From contig NZ_KB913037.1 of NCBI RefSeq assembly GCF_000384295.1, positions 350,762 through 414,761 of the forward strand: a stretch of 64,000 nucleotides of DNA, written 5' to 3'. The notes beneath the pieces were generated by a model that saw only the letters and a list, made by a program, of their open reading frames with translations, had not been told where the DNA came from and did no database searches. Both the position numbers and the translations under genes were made by a program. Source of the DNA: Amycolatopsis balhimycina FH 1894. GTDB taxonomy: Bacteria > Actinomycetota > Actinomycetes > Mycobacteriales > Pseudonocardiaceae. Positions within the stretch are counted from its first letter, which is position 1. Every line of letters begins with the position of its first letter. Shown here in pieces: positions 62,401 to 64,000 of this stretch.

Positions 62401-62852
62401 TGCAGCGACAGGTGGTCGAGCCCGGCCGTTCCGCCCCGCCGCGCCCGCGCGGCCTGCAACGCGGCGACGTACCCGCTCGGGCTCATCCCGGCGAAGACGC
62501 CGACCCGTTGGTCGCTTTCACCGCCGGGCGGGTACCCGGCCTGTTCCAGCGCCTCCCAGCAGGTCTCGAGGAACAACCGCTGCTGCGGGTCGATCAGCTC
62601 CGCTTCGGCCGGGGAGACGCCGAAGAACTCCGCCGCGAACAGGCCGGGCCCGGCCAGGGTCGCGATCCGGCGCACGTAGTCAGCATCGCCGAACACCTCG
62701 GGTCCGACACCCGCGACGCGCAGTTCGTCGTCGGTCAGTTCGCGCATGCCGAGTACCCCGGCTTCGAGGCCGGCCCAGAACTGTGCGGGGGTGTCCGCGC
62801 CGGGAAACCGGCAGCCGATGCCCACGACGGCGATCGCCGTGTCCGCGCTCAC
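59484..62852 (-). CDS. AT-less type I PKS: KS - vestigial AT linker - carrier - thioester reductase
   Basis: 1122 residues. KS about 1-430: VQTACSSSLT (Cys 180), AHGSGTP (His 315), KVNIGHT (His 355). Residues about 440-630 are a compressed stretch ending in VPLPAYPFPRRRYW, the normal post-AT linker, but lacking the GHSxG acyltransferase active site. Carrier about 645-720 with GALGGTSLLSV (Ser 678). Thioester reductase about 750-1110 with LLTGATGYVGAFLL and Tyr 911/Lys 915 (YGASKW). The enzyme would extend the peptide from the upstream NRPS by one unit and release it reductively. It overlaps the NRPS stop by 4 nt. Confidence 0.93.
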   Translation of the reverse strand: MSADTAIAVVGIGCRFPGADTPAQFWAGLEAGVLGMRELTDDELRVAGVGPEVFGDADYVRRIATLAGPGLFAAEFFGVSPAEAELIDPQQRLFLETCWEALEQAGYPPGGESDQRVGVFAGMSPSGYVAALQAARARRGGTAGLDHLSLQLGGMADFGAARVAHKLGLRGPSVGVQTACSSSLTAVHYAVLSLLSGECDLALAGGAGLAEPAAGYRFEPGGILSDDGYCRAFDARSSGTAVGSGVGVVALRRLADALADRDPVLAVLRGSAVGNDGARRPGFTAPTPDGPADVVAAALHTADVGADLLCYTEAHGSGTPLGDHVELRGLTDGLRISSAATGFCALGSVKVNIGHTGAAAGVAGLIKAVRIAATGILPPHPLFERPRDEGLLADSPFTLAAAAGRATGADRHVLVNSMGLGGTNAAVVLGAPPAPRPADGPAPAIVRLRLSARNRAELDDASARLAGELEGGTLRHADVAYTLRTGRRDFAERRVVTAPPERLAAALRLPRPGPVRTLRTGERRPLVVAADPAQPLCARLVAALGAGTEVVPVLPPVVPDDVFVLFAGESAETSADSHTLPLTGDTDALEEALATAWLHGVRVGEHQPPGDIVRVPLPAYPFPRRRYWALDDLGIEDTGAAPEASGPLQTQVLSLWRELFGISSIGPDDEFGALGGTSLLSVRMALRVQQRHGVLINLHRVGGSRATVRRVAEAVAASGTAGEAADGDGALIDADLAAGLGPIAARPSAGTDVLLTGATGYVGAFLLHELLRQTTHRVYCLVRAEDEAGGLARLAAAATRFRLPVPDLRRVVAVPGDAAGDVCRGFRDGELTRRIGHILHGAARVVFTEPYRVLRTDNVLPVLELVRWARESGITDFSQVSTLAATGPDVGTGDRRTERRAQPLDPRTGGYGASKWAAERLLERAGQDGLRVRVFRPGLISGATATGACNTRDMLFRLLAAGLAVGAHPLDPRPVPLAPVDVVAEAVVGLAGADGATGRPYHLVDRVAPTLPQLFGLLAEAGHPTEALPVTAWFERVAERALETGDPVLASIALYDLDRLDAGDDDVDCEHWQDWLRQTGRHARVDAAQLVRSLGYLAGQPEFAGLVPIAGVDVTAGENGGH

Positions 62853-64000
62853 CGGCGCGACGTCCCCGGCGCCGGGCGGCGGGCGGCGCCGAGCAGCCGC
62901 TGCCGGTTCTGCTCGCGCGGCGCGGGTGCGGGCCGGTCGTCCCCGGCGAGCAGCCGCGCCTGGCTCGACACGGTGTTGCAGCGGAACAGGTCGGCGACGG
63001 TGAGTTCGCGCGCGGTCAGCGGTGCCAGCCGGTCGAGCAGCATGATGAGCAGCAGCGAGGTGCCGCCCGCGTCGAAGAAGCTGGTCTCGGTGTCCACGTC
63101 GGCGCGGGCGAGCACGTCGGCCCAGGCTTTGCGGACGACGTCGACAAGGTCCGATGTGGACGGTTCGGGCACGGTCGCCTCCAGGGATCGCACGAGCTCC
63201 AGCGCCAGCCTGCGCAGATCGGCCAGCAGCGCGGTGACAGTGGCGCGGTCGAACAGGCCGGTCACGTAGTCGGCGTAGAGCTCCAGCTCGTCCGGGTGCT
63301 CGATCCCGACGAGCGCGAGCTCGTACTTCACGTGCGCCGCGTCCCGGATCTCGACCCGGCCGTGCACACCGTCGCCGAGGACGGGTGCGGCCAGGGGCGC
63401 GTCGAGCACGCTGACCATCACCGGCGTCACCGGCGGCCTGCTGAGATCGCGCCCGGGCTCCAGCGCCGCGGCGACGGCGTCGAAGGGGACGTCCGCGTGG
63501 GCGAACGCCGTGGTGGCGGCACGGCGGACCCGGCCGAGCAGCTCGCCCCAGCCAGGCTCGCCGCGCAGATCGGCCCGCACGAGCAGAGTGCCGGCGAACA
63601 TGCCGACCGCGCTCGCCCGGCCCGGGTCGTCCCGGCCCGCCCAGGGGAAGGCGAACAGGAAGTCGGCCTGGTCACCGCGCTCGGCCAGCGCGGCCGCGAG
63701 CAACACGACGAGCACCATGAACGTCGAGCAGCCGTGCGCGGCGGCGACCACCCGCAGCCGCGAGGTCAGCTCCGGGCCCAGCCCGAGGACGGCGGTGGCT
63801 CCCTCGGTGCGCTGTTCGGCCGTGCGCGGCCGGTCCCGCGGCAGGTCGACGTCGAGCGGAGCATCTTCCAGTGACGCGAGCACCTCGGCCAGCCGGTCCT
63901 TCCCCGCCTCCACCGGCCCCGCGGCATCCGCCGGGTGGACCGGCTCGGGCAGATGCGGCGGCCTGCCCTGCCCGGCCGCGCGGTAGGTCTCGCCGATCTC
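62849..64000 (-). CDS. NRPS condensation-carrier protein, C-terminal part (continues past the right edge)
   Basis: The open frame continues without a stop to the window end. The last about 385 residues are visible. They begin with RAAGQGRPPHLPEPVHPADA and DLPRDRPRTAEQR, the middle of a condensation domain, followed by FMVLVVLLAAALAERGDQAD and PWAGRDDPGRASAVGMFAGT, the conserved C-terminal lobe. A carrier domain closes the protein: FDAGGTSLLLIMLLDRL (Ser in GGTS). No A domain is present here, consistent with charging in trans by the free-standing A protein. The HHxxxD motif lies outside the window. Confidence 0.92.
   Translation of the reverse strand, partial: EIGETYRAAGQGRPPHLPEPVHPADAAGPVEAGKDRLAEVLASLEDAPLDVDLPRDRPRTAEQRTEGATAVLGLGPELTSRLRVVAAAHGCSTFMVLVVLLAAALAERGDQADFLFAFPWAGRDDPGRASAVGMFAGTLLVRADLRGEPGWGELLGRVRRAATTAFAHADVPFDAVAAALEPGRDLSRPPVTPVMVSVLDAPLAAPVLGDGVHGRVEIRDAAHVKYELALVGIEHPDELELYADYVTGLFDRATVTALLADLRRLALELVRSLEATVPEPSTSDLVDVVRKAWADVLARADVDTETSFFDAGGTSLLLIMLLDRLAPLTARELTVADLFRCNTVSSQARLLAGDDRPAPAPREQNRQRLLGAARRPAPGTSRR

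Noticed and set aside
61035..63269. 744-codon plus-strand ORF opposite the PKS
   Set aside because: Antisense shadow without motifs; KS, carrier and reductase motifs are on the minus strand.
52518..64000. Assignment as a methoxymalonyl-ACP pathway
   Set aside because: No FkbG-type O-methyltransferase gene is visible; hydroxymalonyl-ACP is the most that the present genes support.
52518..64000. Assignment as a tetronate (RkD/RkE/RkF-type) cluster
   Set aside because: A FabH-like protein, FkbH and ACP are present, but the acylation/elimination pair of tetronate pathways is absent and the two dehydrogenases point to hydroxymalonyl formation.
1..64000. tRNA, rRNA, CRISPR arrays, insertion sequences, integrase or att sites
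   Set aside because: I looked for repeats with regular spacing, transposase motifs and tRNA-like cloverleafs in the gaps and saw none that could be supported.

Overview
The window comes from a high-GC Gram-positive actinomycete. Codon third positions are overwhelmingly G/C, there are several GTG/TTG starts and many 1-4 nt stop/start overlaps, and the content is typical of the order: a Ppm1/Lnt pair, drug-efflux ABC genes with TetR regulators, cytochromes P450, a mycobacterial-type (MSMEG_0565-0572) nitrilase cluster and an NRPS/PKS gene cluster. A Pseudonocardiaceae member such as Amycolatopsis is my best guess (inference; no rRNA or marker gene is present). I found no tRNA or rRNA gene, insertion sequence, integrase or CRISPR array.

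Layout. 1-9.7 kb: end of a P450 gene; TetR with a divergent DrrA-like ABC ATPase whose permease partner is a deletion pseudogene; a SNF2 helicase/SWIM-protein pair; a DinB-fold protein; a second TetR beside a truncated flavin monooxygenase; a divergent NUDIX hydrolase/DeoR regulator pair. 9.7-16 kb: PIG-L deacetylase, lipoprotein-maturation genes lnt and ppm1, a YtcJ-type amidohydrolase, and a lysine-2,3-aminomutase-like radical SAM enzyme. 16-27 kb: LLM flavin oxidoreductase, Tat-exported esterase, an AtuA/CitMHS catabolic operon with a divergent LysR, a very large secreted glycoside hydrolase under a LacI-type palindrome, and a P450. 27-28 kb: FHA-domain membrane protein and a small partner sharing a GDQ motif. 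28.3-37.6 kb: a divergent catabolic island (XRE-cupin regulator, VanB-type reductase and an unusual deaminase-like protein on one side; a cytosine-deaminase-like enzyme, ABC importer, FAD oxidase and creatininase-family hydrolase on the other). This is probably uptake and hydrolysis of a nitrogen-rich cyclic compound. 37.6-45.5 kb: a full Nit1C-type nitrilase cluster with two tandem nitrilase genes, one lacking the catalytic Cys. 45.7-52.4 kb: alpha/beta hydrolase, SnoaL-like protein and TetR with clear palindromic operators, a flavoprotein monooxygenase, two uncharacterised genes and an XRE/TPR regulator. 52.5-64 kb: a tightly coupled biosynthetic operon, all on the minus strand and open at the right edge.

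The biosynthetic operon, in transcription order, encodes: an NRPS condensation-carrier protein (partial), an AT-less KS-carrier-thioester reductase PKS, 3-hydroxyacyl-CoA dehydrogenase, acyl carrier protein, acyl-CoA dehydrogenase, FabH-like protein with a rewritten catalytic triad, FkbH-like glyceryl-transferase/phosphatase, MFS exporter, and free-standing adenylation protein. FkbH, ACP, acyl-CoA dehydrogenase and hydroxyacyl dehydrogenase together are the enzyme set that builds hydroxymalonyl-ACP from a glycolytic C3 acid. The O-methyltransferase that would give methoxymalonyl-ACP is absent from the visible part. Read together, the operon looks able to make a small amino-acid/polyketide hybrid released reductively as an aldehyde or alcohol. 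It is the best candidate here for an undescribed system, followed by the Nit1C locus with its catalytically dead nitrilase paralogue and the 28-38 kb catabolic island with a deaminase-like protein that has lost metal-ligand residues.
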